In this document: piece by piece, positions 33,316-41,309 of the stretch | Position numbering within the stretch: position 1 is the stretch's first letter | How the letters are laid out: every line of letters begins with the position of its first letter | Assembly: GCA_964351865.1 (NCBI GenBank) | Contig: CAYGPJ010000009.1 | Coordinates: forward strand, 1-64,000 | Direction: 5' to 3' | DNA length: 64,000 nucleotides | Source: JBCDJI01 sp964351865 | Lineage (GTDB): Bacteria > Verrucomicrobiota > Verrucomicrobiia > Methylacidiphilales > JBCBYL01 | Position numbers and translations under genes: made by a program | The notes under the pieces: model-generated | Seen by the model: the letters and a program-made list of their open reading frames with translations, nothing else | What the model was told of the DNA's origin: nothing | Database searches by the model: none

Positions 33316-33754
33316 CGAATTCCGCATCTATTTTCAACTCCTCTTCCGGAGTTTCACTGGCTTTTTGAAGTACTTCATTCAACTGGGGAGATATTTGCTG
33401 ACAATAAAAACGAACGAGCCCGATATTCGTCTGATCCGAAAATACCGTAACAAGCAGACACTCGTGATCGAGTGCGGTCATCAAGATACTGACCCCTTTG
33501 CCTTCATGATAGAGTGCGGTAAACTCACCTTCTCCCAATCGTTTGGCTAACTCACGGGTTGCAGAAAAAGATCCTGCGGCAAGTGCACATAATATAGTCA
33601 TATCCAAAGAACCGGTTTCGCCGTATTCCGCAAATAGATTGCCGCCTCTGTCAACTAATGCCGCCCATTGACTTTCTGCTTTACCCAAAAAGTCTTTGAG
33701 ATGATCTTCGATCATCGACTGGTCTTCCACTGAGAGCATTCCGATACTGGCCAT
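33290..33754 (-). CDS. Roadblock/LC7-domain protein, MglB-like
   Basis: 154 residues. The sequence fits the roadblock fold: WAALVDRGGNLFAEYG, then a helix (LAAGSFSATRELAKRLGE), EFTALYHEGKGVSILM and LLVTVFSDQTNIGLVRFY. In Myxococcus, MglB is the GTPase-activating partner of MglA. Here the gene lies 6 bases after mglA, in the reverse of the Myxococcus mglB-mglA order. Function as MglA partner is inferred from fold and position. Confidence 0.82.
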   Translation of the reverse strand: MASIGMLSVEDQSMIEDHLKDFLGKAESQWAALVDRGGNLFAEYGETGSLDMTILCALAAGSFSATRELAKRLGEGEFTALYHEGKGVSILMTALDHECLLVTVFSDQTNIGLVRFYCQQISPQLNEVLQKASETPEEELKIDAEFDGGGAIIS

Positions 33755-33760
33755 AACTGA

Positions 33761-34393
33761 TTAGTTTCCTTGTGGTTCCGTATCCGCAGACTTTTTACCG
33801 CCAGCTGATTTTGAATATTTAGCTAACAGCTGGCGTGCGATTCCATTTAAGGTATCCAGTACTCCATCACCAGACAACGCTGAAGCCTCAAAAGACAGCA
33901 CTTTAGAAGCTCGATTGTTAAAAGTGTACTCCATGTAGTTCAGAGGAGCCGGATTATCCAAATCCCGCTTATTATATTGAAGCACGTAAGGAATTTGAGC
34001 CAGACTCAGATGGTTCTCTATCAGGTTTTCCTGCAGATTGGCAAATGACTCCACATTTTCTTCCATCTTATCCCAGTGTGAATCCACCACAAAGACGATA
34101 CCGTCCACCCCCTTCAAGACCAGTTGCCGGGTGGTGTTATACACAGGTTGCCCCGGAACCGTATAGAGCTGGAATCTCGTATCAAAACCGGGCAACGTCT
34201 GGGTGCTTAAACTTAAAAAATCAAAAAACAAAGTACGGTCTGCATCCGTGGCCAGCGACACCAACTCCCCTTTTTGCGTGCTATTGATACCGGAATGCAA
34301 ATTGATCAAATTGGTAGTTTTGCCACAAAGCGCACACCCGTAATAAACGATTTTGAGCTGAATCTCTCTTTTGGAGTAATTAATAAACGCCAT
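33761..34393 (-). CDS. mglA: MglA-like small GTPase
   Basis: Ras-like polarity GTPase of 210 residues. MAFINYSKREIQLKIVYYG closely follows the Myxococcus MglA start, and FFDFLSLS, TVPGQPVY, LVLKGVDGIVFVVDS and QYNKRDL match its later motifs. The P-loop is GCALCGKTT where M. xanthus MglA has GPGLCGKTT, so the position of Gly21, where substitution to Val is known to block GTP hydrolysis, is Ala. A ~20-residue basic/acidic tail is added. It is flanked by two roadblock proteins. It could control polarity of a pilus-like or gliding apparatus; the target is unknown. Confidence 0.9.
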   Translation of the reverse strand: MAFINYSKREIQLKIVYYGCALCGKTTNLINLHSGINSTQKGELVSLATDADRTLFFDFLSLSTQTLPGFDTRFQLYTVPGQPVYNTTRQLVLKGVDGIVFVVDSHWDKMEENVESFANLQENLIENHLSLAQIPYVLQYNKRDLDNPAPLNYMEYTFNNRASKVLSFEASALSGDGVLDTLNGIARQLLAKYSKSAGGKKSADTEPQGN

Positions 34394-34405
34394 AAAATTT
34401 CCTTA

Positions 34406-36217
34406 TTATTTTGCTGATCCTATTTCCGCCATCACCTGCTTAATTCGAGTCCGATAAGACTCAGGGAATGAGGTGTCCTCAAACAACACGATCAGATATA
34501 AATCTTGCTTACGGAATATGTAAACACTGGAATCTTTCACCGGCGTGTGCATTTCTTCCACATCATCAAACCCCAGATCACTGAAAAGATCACTAATGGT
34601 TGATATCAGTTTAGGCGCAAAAGCCGAAATGGAATTTGCAAAAGTGTCATCTTCCACTTCTGAGCTGATTCGCAGACCGTCTTTCCCCCCTACAATACAT
34701 CCCTTCATGCCGGGCCAAGTGTTGATCTGGTGGACGATGTCTTTTAACGTAGGAGCCTCAGCACCTCGAATACCTAATAGTTGAGCCAGCTTGCCAGATA
34801 CCTTGTAAATCTCTGGTTCCGGGGATGCAGGAGCCTTTGCTGGTAGTACTTCGGGCTTAGGCGGGACCTTGAATGAAAAATCCATTTTAGGAGCTTCACC
34901 TTGCGCAGGACTTGGGAGCGTTTCGGGCAGCTTGAAAGTAGGAGGTTCAGGTTTAGTTGACGCTTCGGGTTTTTCAACTTGTGGCGGAACTGCTGGCGCT
35001 GGCTCAATGACTTCCTGTGGTGCCGGCTCTGCTTTTTGCATAATCCGCGTGGGCGCAAATAGCGGATTTTCAGAAGGTTCCTCTTCCGTTAAGGGCTCCT
35101 CTTCTGGTGAAGGCTCACTATCAAATGACTCTTGGTTCGCCTTAGGAATAATTTTAGTCACCTCTGTGTCAGATACGTCATCGGTCAAAAAGCTGATATC
35201 ACTTACCGGGGCTTCTTCCTCTAACTGAGCCCCCGGTTCAACCTCCTGGCCGCTCTCTTCGCCTGCTTCCTGCTGCTGGTTTTCTTCCTCCATTTGCCTC
35301 AGCATTTCCAGATATTCCGGAGACTTAGTGAATGAAAGGTCTCCCTCAGCTGTTGCCTCACCACTAGCAGCTTGAACCTCCAGCGGTTCTTCTGGCACCT
35401 CTTCCTGTTCCATTTCAGCCTCTAAAGACGGTGACACCGTCTCCTCTTGAGCAGACATTTCAGGAAGGGGGGGCACCAGTTCGGTCGCTTCCGGAGCTTC
35501 TTCTTGAAAATTTTCAGCCGCATCCTCAGCCGTTTGAGCTTCTGCTTCTGCTTCTGCTTGGGCTTTTTTAGCCTCTTCTTGAGCCGCGGCCAACATTTCT
35601 GCTGAAAAAGGATCATCCATTCCGGAAACCGAAGAATCAATGGGTTTCTGATCAGAACGTAAAGTGAGCGCACCTTCCGGAATTCTGCTGATGACCTCTG
35701 GCAACGGCAAGGAAACCGGACTATAGGCATAATCTCCTAGTTCTTCGGCAGATTTCATTACTCCCTCAGGCATATACGAATATAAATCCTGAGCCAGCAC
35801 CTCTATTTTACCCGCAGGCAGTAACGGTAAGACCACACTCAGCGGCAGACGAACCATTTCTTTGGCCAGCGGCGACTGGTATAGAGACTCATGATCAGTG
35901 ACCACAAACTCGGCGGGCACACTACTCAAGAGACACTCTACTGGCACGTCGACCGTTCCAGTGAAGTTTGAGGTGGGTAGTGACTGACTGGTAACCGCGT
36001 CAGGAACTCCAGGGATCTTCATGCCGGACCCTTTACTGATTGCCCCTGTTTCAGCCCCTTTGCCACCTAAGACAAGGCGTTGAGTAATCCGTTTGCGCAC
36101 TCCAGCCGACGAAGCGGTCGCTTTTACGAATGGAGGGGCTGGAGGTGCACCAGGCACATTAAGCGCAGGTGCCGCGGGCTGTGCAGGACTAGCTGCCTTC
36201 TTTCCGAAAAGACTCAT
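34406..36217 (-). CDS. Large Pro/Glu-rich protein with C-terminal roadblock-like domain
   Basis: 603 residues. The N-terminus (~1-60) is Pro/Ala-rich and disordered; ~85-200 is a compact hydrophobic segment repeating L-P-L-x-x-V patterns (RLPLSVVLPLLPAGKIEV and SLPLPEVISRIPEGAL). A very acidic Glu/Pro/Ala-rich linker occupies ~205-465. The last ~120 residues look like a roadblock/LC7 domain (GCIVGGKDGLRISSEV, SVYIFRKQDLYLIVLFED). First gene of the mglA cluster, 12 bases from mglA. It is likely a second MglA-interacting platform; no named family recognised for the whole protein. Confidence 0.7.
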   Translation of the reverse strand: MSLFGKKAASPAQPAAPALNVPGAPPAPPFVKATASSAGVRKRITQRLVLGGKGAETGAISKGSGMKIPGVPDAVTSQSLPTSNFTGTVDVPVECLLSSVPAEFVVTDHESLYQSPLAKEMVRLPLSVVLPLLPAGKIEVLAQDLYSYMPEGVMKSAEELGDYAYSPVSLPLPEVISRIPEGALTLRSDQKPIDSSVSGMDDPFSAEMLAAAQEEAKKAQAEAEAEAQTAEDAAENFQEEAPEATELVPPLPEMSAQEETVSPSLEAEMEQEEVPEEPLEVQAASGEATAEGDLSFTKSPEYLEMLRQMEEENQQQEAGEESGQEVEPGAQLEEEAPVSDISFLTDDVSDTEVTKIIPKANQESFDSEPSPEEEPLTEEEPSENPLFAPTRIMQKAEPAPQEVIEPAPAVPPQVEKPEASTKPEPPTFKLPETLPSPAQGEAPKMDFSFKVPPKPEVLPAKAPASPEPEIYKVSGKLAQLLGIRGAEAPTLKDIVHQINTWPGMKGCIVGGKDGLRISSEVEDDTFANSISAFAPKLISTISDLFSDLGFDDVEEMHTPVKDSSVYIFRKQDLYLIVLFEDTSFPESYRTRIKQVMAEIGSAK

Positions 36218-36355
36218 AATATCAATTAGTGGTTCGCATTTGCGTTGTCGTGCTCATTTTTTTTGATTACTCTTTATAACACGCGATATATAGTATTATT
36301 CTCTAAACTACGTTAAGTCAAAACAACTTAGGACTACTTTTTAAAAATATTTTTC

Positions 36356-37165
36356 ATGAAAACTGCGGAACTGCTTCATTTTTGTCTGACGGCCAAGCGC
36401 AGTGGCGTGATTAAGTTTACGTTCGAATCAGAGACTGGCTCTATATTTATTCGAGATGGAGAGGTGACCGCAGCCCAGTATTCTGATCTAAACGGAGAAG
36501 AAGCATTCTTTAAAATGCTGTTAACCGAAGAAGGGACGGCAGATTTTTTTGAAGAGGATATATCAGAACCTGCCTCCATCAGTAAAAGTACCCATTATCT
36601 GCTGATGGAAGCCGCCAGACTTTCAGATGAAAGCTCCTCAAAACTGAAAGAGACCCCCAACTCTTCTACCAAACCTCATGCTGATGATTTTTGCCTGAGA
36701 TTCATTACACTGGATAATGCAAAATTTGCGCTGAAAGGGAATACAGTCACCATCGGCAGGGGGAACGAATGTGATATCACTGTGCCGGATGTTTCCGTAT
36801 CCTCAAAACATTGCCAGATTATCTGGAACGGTAGAGATCACATGATCAGTGATAGCGGTTCTGCCAATGGCACCTATATCAATAATGAAATCATCAACCA
36901 ATCCCATACACTTAACATTGATGATAATATTCAAGTCGGCCTCTGTCATTTTTGTTACGAAAGATTAAGCCCAGATGATTCGTTAACTGACCCTAAAATC
37001 GCTATTCCCTTCACCTTTGGCACTGAAACTCAAAAAATCCAGTTACCGCCTAAAAATGAATCGGTTGCCCCAAAAATATCACCTGATTCGAGCTTTAAGG
37101 AATATACCCCGGTGGAGGACGAAAAAAGAAAGATCAGCATCTGGCCTTTCGGTAATCGTTCATAA
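36356..37165 (+). CDS. PATAN (DUF4388) and FHA domain protein
   Basis: 269 residues. The first ~90 residues match the DUF4388/PATAN pattern seen in bacterial signalling proteins (SGVIKFTFESETGSIFIRDGEVTAAQY, written here in pieces: SGVIKFTF and IFIRDGEVTAAQYS). Residues ~120-210 are a classic FHA domain: IGRGNECDI, SVSSKHCQI and SGSANGTYINN, with the phosphothreonine-binding Arg, Ser and Asn present. The tail is disordered. FHA domains read Thr phosphorylation; a Ser/Thr kinase is encoded at 55604 but not linked. Divergent from the mglA cluster by a 138-base spacer. Confidence 0.85.
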   Translation: MKTAELLHFCLTAKRSGVIKFTFESETGSIFIRDGEVTAAQYSDLNGEEAFFKMLLTEEGTADFFEEDISEPASISKSTHYLLMEAARLSDESSSKLKETPNSSTKPHADDFCLRFITLDNAKFALKGNTVTIGRGNECDITVPDVSVSSKHCQIIWNGRDHMISDSGSANGTYINNEIINQSHTLNIDDNIQVGLCHFCYERLSPDDSLTDPKIAIPFTFGTETQKIQLPPKNESVAPKISPDSSFKEYTPVEDEKRKISIWPFGNRS

Positions 37166-37228
37166 ATATTTCCAATAAACAGGTAAATTCCTTGGCCTGA
37201 TCATTTGACCCTGTAACCATATAAAGAC

Positions 37229-37948
37229 ATGACACAAGAATTAGACGGGCTTCTATTAGTCGATAAACCATCTGGCAAGACTTCACATGACATCGTACAT
37301 TTTGTTCGTAAACATTTTCAGATCAAAAAAGTAGGCCATTGCGGCACGCTAGATCCGATGGCTACCGGTTTGCTAATGCTGGTACTTGGCAAAGCTACTA
37401 AGGTTCAGGATCTACTCATGTCGGAGGATAAACATTACACTGGCACCTTGACCTTGGGTAGCTCGACATCAACCCAGGACGCAGAAGGTGAAGTCATTGA
37501 AGAAAAAATTGTTCCTCAATTATCTGAGACGGAATTATCAGCCGCTTTTGATTGTTTTAAAGGGGATTTTTATCAGATCCCTCCCATGGTATCTGCGATC
37601 AAAATTGATGGAGTCCCTCTCTATAAATTGGCCCGCAAAGGCAAAGAGGTAAAACGGGAGCCACGCCTGGTCCACGTGTATTCATATCAATTAACCCAGA
37701 TAGATTTACCGGAAATTACCTTCAACCTGAAATGCAGCAAAGGCTTTTACGTGCGCACCTATTGCCACGATATTGGGGCAAAACTAGATTGTAACGGTCA
37801 CTTATCTATGTTGCGTCGAACAGGTTCTGGTAATTTCAGATTAACAGATGCGATTGGTTGGCAATCCTTACAACAGCTCTCAACTGCCTCAGAACTGGCT
37901 GAGCATGTCATCAGCCTTCCTGCCATATCCCGAATTCGGCGACAATAA
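37229..37948 (+). CDS. truB: tRNA pseudouridine-55 synthase
   Basis: 239 residues, within the shorter TruB class. The catalytic motif HCGTLDPMATG contains Asp42, and the N-terminal LLVDKPSGKTSHDIV and C-terminal GFYVRTYCHDIG motifs are intact. Forms pseudouridine 55 in the T-loop of tRNAs. It is followed closely by ribF, the common truB-ribF pairing in bacteria. Confidence 0.95.
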   Translation: MTQELDGLLLVDKPSGKTSHDIVHFVRKHFQIKKVGHCGTLDPMATGLLMLVLGKATKVQDLLMSEDKHYTGTLTLGSSTSTQDAEGEVIEEKIVPQLSETELSAAFDCFKGDFYQIPPMVSAIKIDGVPLYKLARKGKEVKREPRLVHVYSYQLTQIDLPEITFNLKCSKGFYVRTYCHDIGAKLDCNGHLSMLRRTGSGNFRLTDAIGWQSLQQLSTASELAEHVISLPAISRIRRQ

Positions 37949-37982
37949 ATTTGTCAACATCACTAATCACCGAACACCAGCA

Positions 37983-38933
37983 ATGCACCGACACGACGGT
38001 TTTTCTGAAGCGCTTATAACTCACGACATCCAGCATTTGGCTATCGGCTTTTTTGATGGTCTTCATCTTGGCCACAGGGCTGTGATCATAAACCAATGGA
38101 ATCAAAAAGAGCTGAATAAAACCTGCGTGCTTACATTCTGGCCCCATCCGCTTGAGATTTTAAGTCCGGAGAATGCCCCTGCTATGATTACCAGTATGGA
38201 TGAAAAAATTCAAATTCTCGAACAATGGGGTATCGGTCATTGTTGCACGGTACCTTTCACCAAAGATTTGGCCCATAGCGATGCCGCGCTGTTTCTTAAT
38301 TGGTTGGAACGACATTTTCCCAAACTGCGCACCCTGTCCGTAGGACCCAATTTTCGATTTGGCAACCGCCGGGAAGGAACACCCTTGTCACTTTCCCGCT
38401 GGTGTGAAGCGCAAGGAATTCACTTTCACTTATCTGATTTCATCCTCGCAAGCGGTGCCCCTATCTCCAGCACGCATATCCGTGATTTACTGGCGTCCGG
38501 CAAACTGAACACCGCTAATCAACTCATTGGACGTCCATACGCCGTAAGCGGAAAAGTAATTTCCGGCAAACAACTAGGAAGAAAAATTGGTTTCCCTACC
38601 GCCAATATCCGTCTGCAAAAACAATTAGATATTCCTGCTGGAGTCTATGCCGCCAGGGTGCTCTTAGAAGATGGAGCGGTCATTCCAGGTGCCTTAAATT
38701 TTGGTATAAGACCTACACTAGTGAATCCTGATATCAGAGAACATTCTACCGAGGTGCACTTAATTGACTGGAGTGGCAATTTATACGGACAAAACATCAA
38801 GTGTGAATTACTCCAGCATGTTCGTCCTGAAATGAAATTTGATTCGGTAGCATCACTCTCGAATCAGATCCGAAAAGACGTCGCTGAATGCACTACCGTT
38901 CTTAATTCTCTGAATACATTTAAGCCACTTTAG
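37983..38933 (+). CDS. ribF: Bifunctional riboflavin kinase / FAD synthetase
   Basis: Makes FMN and FAD. The N-terminal adenylyltransferase has GFFDGLHLGHR and VGPNFRFGNRREG; the C-terminal riboflavin kinase has GRKIGFPTANI, FGIRPT and the EVHLIDWSGNLYGQ region. The frame is open back to 37848 inside truB, but the first 45 codons there do not match the family. The ATG at 37983 puts FFDG ~20 residues from the start, as usual, giving 316 residues. No strong Shine-Dalgarno sequence. Ends 26 bases from the convergent secretin gene. Confidence 0.93.
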   Translation: MHRHDGFSEALITHDIQHLAIGFFDGLHLGHRAVIINQWNQKELNKTCVLTFWPHPLEILSPENAPAMITSMDEKIQILEQWGIGHCCTVPFTKDLAHSDAALFLNWLERHFPKLRTLSVGPNFRFGNRREGTPLSLSRWCEAQGIHFHLSDFILASGAPISSTHIRDLLASGKLNTANQLIGRPYAVSGKVISGKQLGRKIGFPTANIRLQKQLDIPAGVYAARVLLEDGAVIPGALNFGIRPTLVNPDIREHSTEVHLIDWSGNLYGQNIKCELLQHVRPEMKFDSVASLSNQIRKDVAECTTVLNSLNTFKPL

Positions 38934-38959
38934 GACTTAGATTCAGAGTCGATAGATAT

Positions 38960-41296
38960 TTAATTATTCAGCGCTACTGTTTCCGCGTTCAGAGGCTGTC
39001 CATCTGGGCGGATGATTTGAACCGATACAAAGATTAACAGATTCTTTTTAATCGATTGTTCCGCTTTACTGCGAAACGATCTGCCGACAAAAGGCAAATC
39101 ACCAAGAAAGGGAACTTTTTCTTCAACCGTGCTGACGTCCTCGCGAATGAGACCTCCCAATACCATGGTGTACCCGTCTTTGATTTCCATCTCAGCCTGC
39201 TCGACCGTTCTCGTTGTGAAAACAGGAACTCTGATCGCGTTAGTCGCCACTACTAATCCTGCAAGATCACTAATAGGTTGACCATAGTTCACAAATCCAT
39301 CGAATTCTACTAGTTCAGGTATCAAACGCACCACCACACTTTTACGGTCGACTGATATTCTGGGCTCAACCTCCATTTTTACCCCTACGTTTTTGGACTC
39401 AAACTCTGAGGCAAAAGCGGGCACAATCACCGTCTGGATCCCGACTCGTGTCACAGGAATACCACCAATGGTAGTCGTTCTTAAATCACTTCCTGTTTGT
39501 GATTCAGCCGGATCAAATTCAATCGGATATTCAAATTGTCTTGAGACATTGATGGACCCTTTCGTACCATCATTGATAATCAGCGATGGTGCCGTCATAA
39601 TGTCACTACTTTGCTTTTGCGAAATTAAATTAATAAGGGTCGCAAATCGGTTACCGTCCAGTGCTCCGGTAATTCCAACTGAATTCGCGGTGTTCGCAGT
39701 ATTCGCAGGTGTCGCAGCGGTTCCTTGATTGAGAATTCGGTTCACTCCGTCAACGGGCCGCAAACTAGACGCTCCGCGCATGCCATTAGTAAAGGACGCA
39801 GAACCCCCAGCAATACCACCATTTACCCCAGTTGTTGGTAATAATGCATAAGTACCCTGTAAATTGAATCGCGGTGTCAATTCCTCCAAATCGCTCTGAT
39901 TAATTTCAATGAATTTGGTTTCCACCCGCACCATCAGTGTTTCACCTTGGTTTTCAGTCACTAACTCTTCAATCAGATCAATTTGATCTTGAGTATTTTT
40001 TACAGATAAAATGCCAGTGGTGTTATTGTAAATCGCGGTAGCTCCATCAGGAAAATCAACTCCACGAGCTTCAAGGGCAGAACGAATCTCGTCTTTACCC
40101 CTCGCCCCGGTGGTTCCTACCGTTGGAGCCCGCCTCCTCCTATTGTTGCCGGCATCACCAGTATCAGCGGCTTCTTCTACATCGAAGAAAGTCGCTCTCA
40201 CCGGAAATTCACGCGAGATGAGCACCTGATCATTACTCGAAAGCGGCACGATAAATACCGCAAACTCTTCTACTTTAGATTTAACTCCGGCTAAATTCGA
40301 AATATAGCGCAAAACTTCACTGGCAGGTATGTTCTTGAGACTCAGATTAAAGGTTTTGCTATCCTCAATGATCGATTTGTCTTTGATGAGAAAGCTGACT
40401 CCGTTGCCATTTTCATCCAGTTTGCGAGTCGTTGCGGTTAAGAAGCGGGCAGCATCCTCAACGCTAGCATCAACAAAATCTACACTCGGGATGATAATGT
40501 TTCGAAGTTTTTCTTGGATAGCAAACTCATTGCGCCTTTGAATGGGCACAATGGAGGTCGAGGTATTGTTTATCTCAGCCTCTACATCCAACTGATTAGT
40601 CCAGTTTTCGCTGGTTTGTGTCACCATTTGTTCGCGAACCACCTTACGGTCGAGATCGACGGCTACGTTTCTTTTTTGCTCTAATTTTTTAAGATGGTAT
40701 GCGGCTTGACGATTGTATGGATCAATTTTCAGAATTTTTTGCAGGGCCTGCGATGCCAAGATCAGCTGTCCGGTTCCTTCATAATCTCGTGCATTCTCAT
40801 GCAATAGCCTAATCTTATTCAAGTCACTAATCAGTTTTTTATCCACTGCTGGGTTCACTTCACCATCCGGTCCAATGCCCAGTCGGTTGTTTGCAGTGAC
40901 GATCAACTGTTGAGCTCTTTGATTGCCAGGTGCAATGGCTAACGCTTTCAATCCATAATCTTTGGACGTAAACCAATCCCCTTTGGCCGCTGCATCCTCT
41001 CCTCGTTTAATTTCAATGTCGGCTAAAATACTACTGGCTTTTTCATGCAATGCCTTACCATTTCCACTGTTTGGGACCGTAGCGAGTATTTCACGGATTA
41101 TTTCTTCGCCTTCTTCTATTTTACCTTCGTTAATGAGACTGGAAGCCTTGTTTAATTCCTGGGTAGAACGAATCACAATTTCTTGTCTGCGAATGTCTTC
41201 ACGTTGAATAATCGCCTCAGGTTGCTGTGCCAACCCCGTGGCCGTAACCATAAATGCGAAAACTATAGAATTTACTAAAATTGGTATATGATTCAT
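38960..41296 (-). CDS. Secretin-like protein, Amuc_1098 family (second copy)
   Basis: Probable outer-membrane secretin of a pilus-like system, 778 residues. A signal peptide (FAFMVTATGLAQQ) is followed by TPR-like helices (~30-210), STN/N-domain-like segments and a C-terminal secretin core with MVRVETKFIEI, ITAPSL-like MTAPSLIIN, and the hallmark VPFLGDLPFVGRSF. The ATG at 41296 has a good AAGGAAG Shine-Dalgarno 5-8 bases upstream and begins 13 bases after the preceding stop; the in-frame ATG at 41317 would overlap it. It is a paralog of the next protein, about one-third identical in its core by eye. Confidence 0.85.
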   Translation of the reverse strand: MNHIPILVNSIVFAFMVTATGLAQQPEAIIQREDIRRQEIVIRSTQELNKASSLINEGKIEEGEEIIREILATVPNSGNGKALHEKASSILADIEIKRGEDAAAKGDWFTSKDYGLKALAIAPGNQRAQQLIVTANNRLGIGPDGEVNPAVDKKLISDLNKIRLLHENARDYEGTGQLILASQALQKILKIDPYNRQAAYHLKKLEQKRNVAVDLDRKVVREQMVTQTSENWTNQLDVEAEINNTSTSIVPIQRRNEFAIQEKLRNIIIPSVDFVDASVEDAARFLTATTRKLDENGNGVSFLIKDKSIIEDSKTFNLSLKNIPASEVLRYISNLAGVKSKVEEFAVFIVPLSSNDQVLISREFPVRATFFDVEEAADTGDAGNNRRRRAPTVGTTGARGKDEIRSALEARGVDFPDGATAIYNNTTGILSVKNTQDQIDLIEELVTENQGETLMVRVETKFIEINQSDLEELTPRFNLQGTYALLPTTGVNGGIAGGSASFTNGMRGASSLRPVDGVNRILNQGTAATPANTANTANSVGITGALDGNRFATLINLISQKQSSDIMTAPSLIINDGTKGSINVSRQFEYPIEFDPAESQTGSDLRTTTIGGIPVTRVGIQTVIVPAFASEFESKNVGVKMEVEPRISVDRKSVVVRLIPELVEFDGFVNYGQPISDLAGLVVATNAIRVPVFTTRTVEQAEMEIKDGYTMVLGGLIREDVSTVEEKVPFLGDLPFVGRSFRSKAEQSIKKNLLIFVSVQIIRPDGQPLNAETVALNN

Positions 41297-41309
41297 TTCT
41301 CTTCCTTCT

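Noticed and set aside
35420..35640. DNA repeat inside the large roadblock gene
   Set aside because: The apparent repetition comes from Ala/Glu-rich codons of a disordered linker, not from a mobile or tandem DNA element.
37848..37982. Longer ribF start overlapping truB by about 100 bases
   Set aside because: The extra 45 residues do not match RibF, while the ATG at 37983 puts the GFFDG motif at its normal place.
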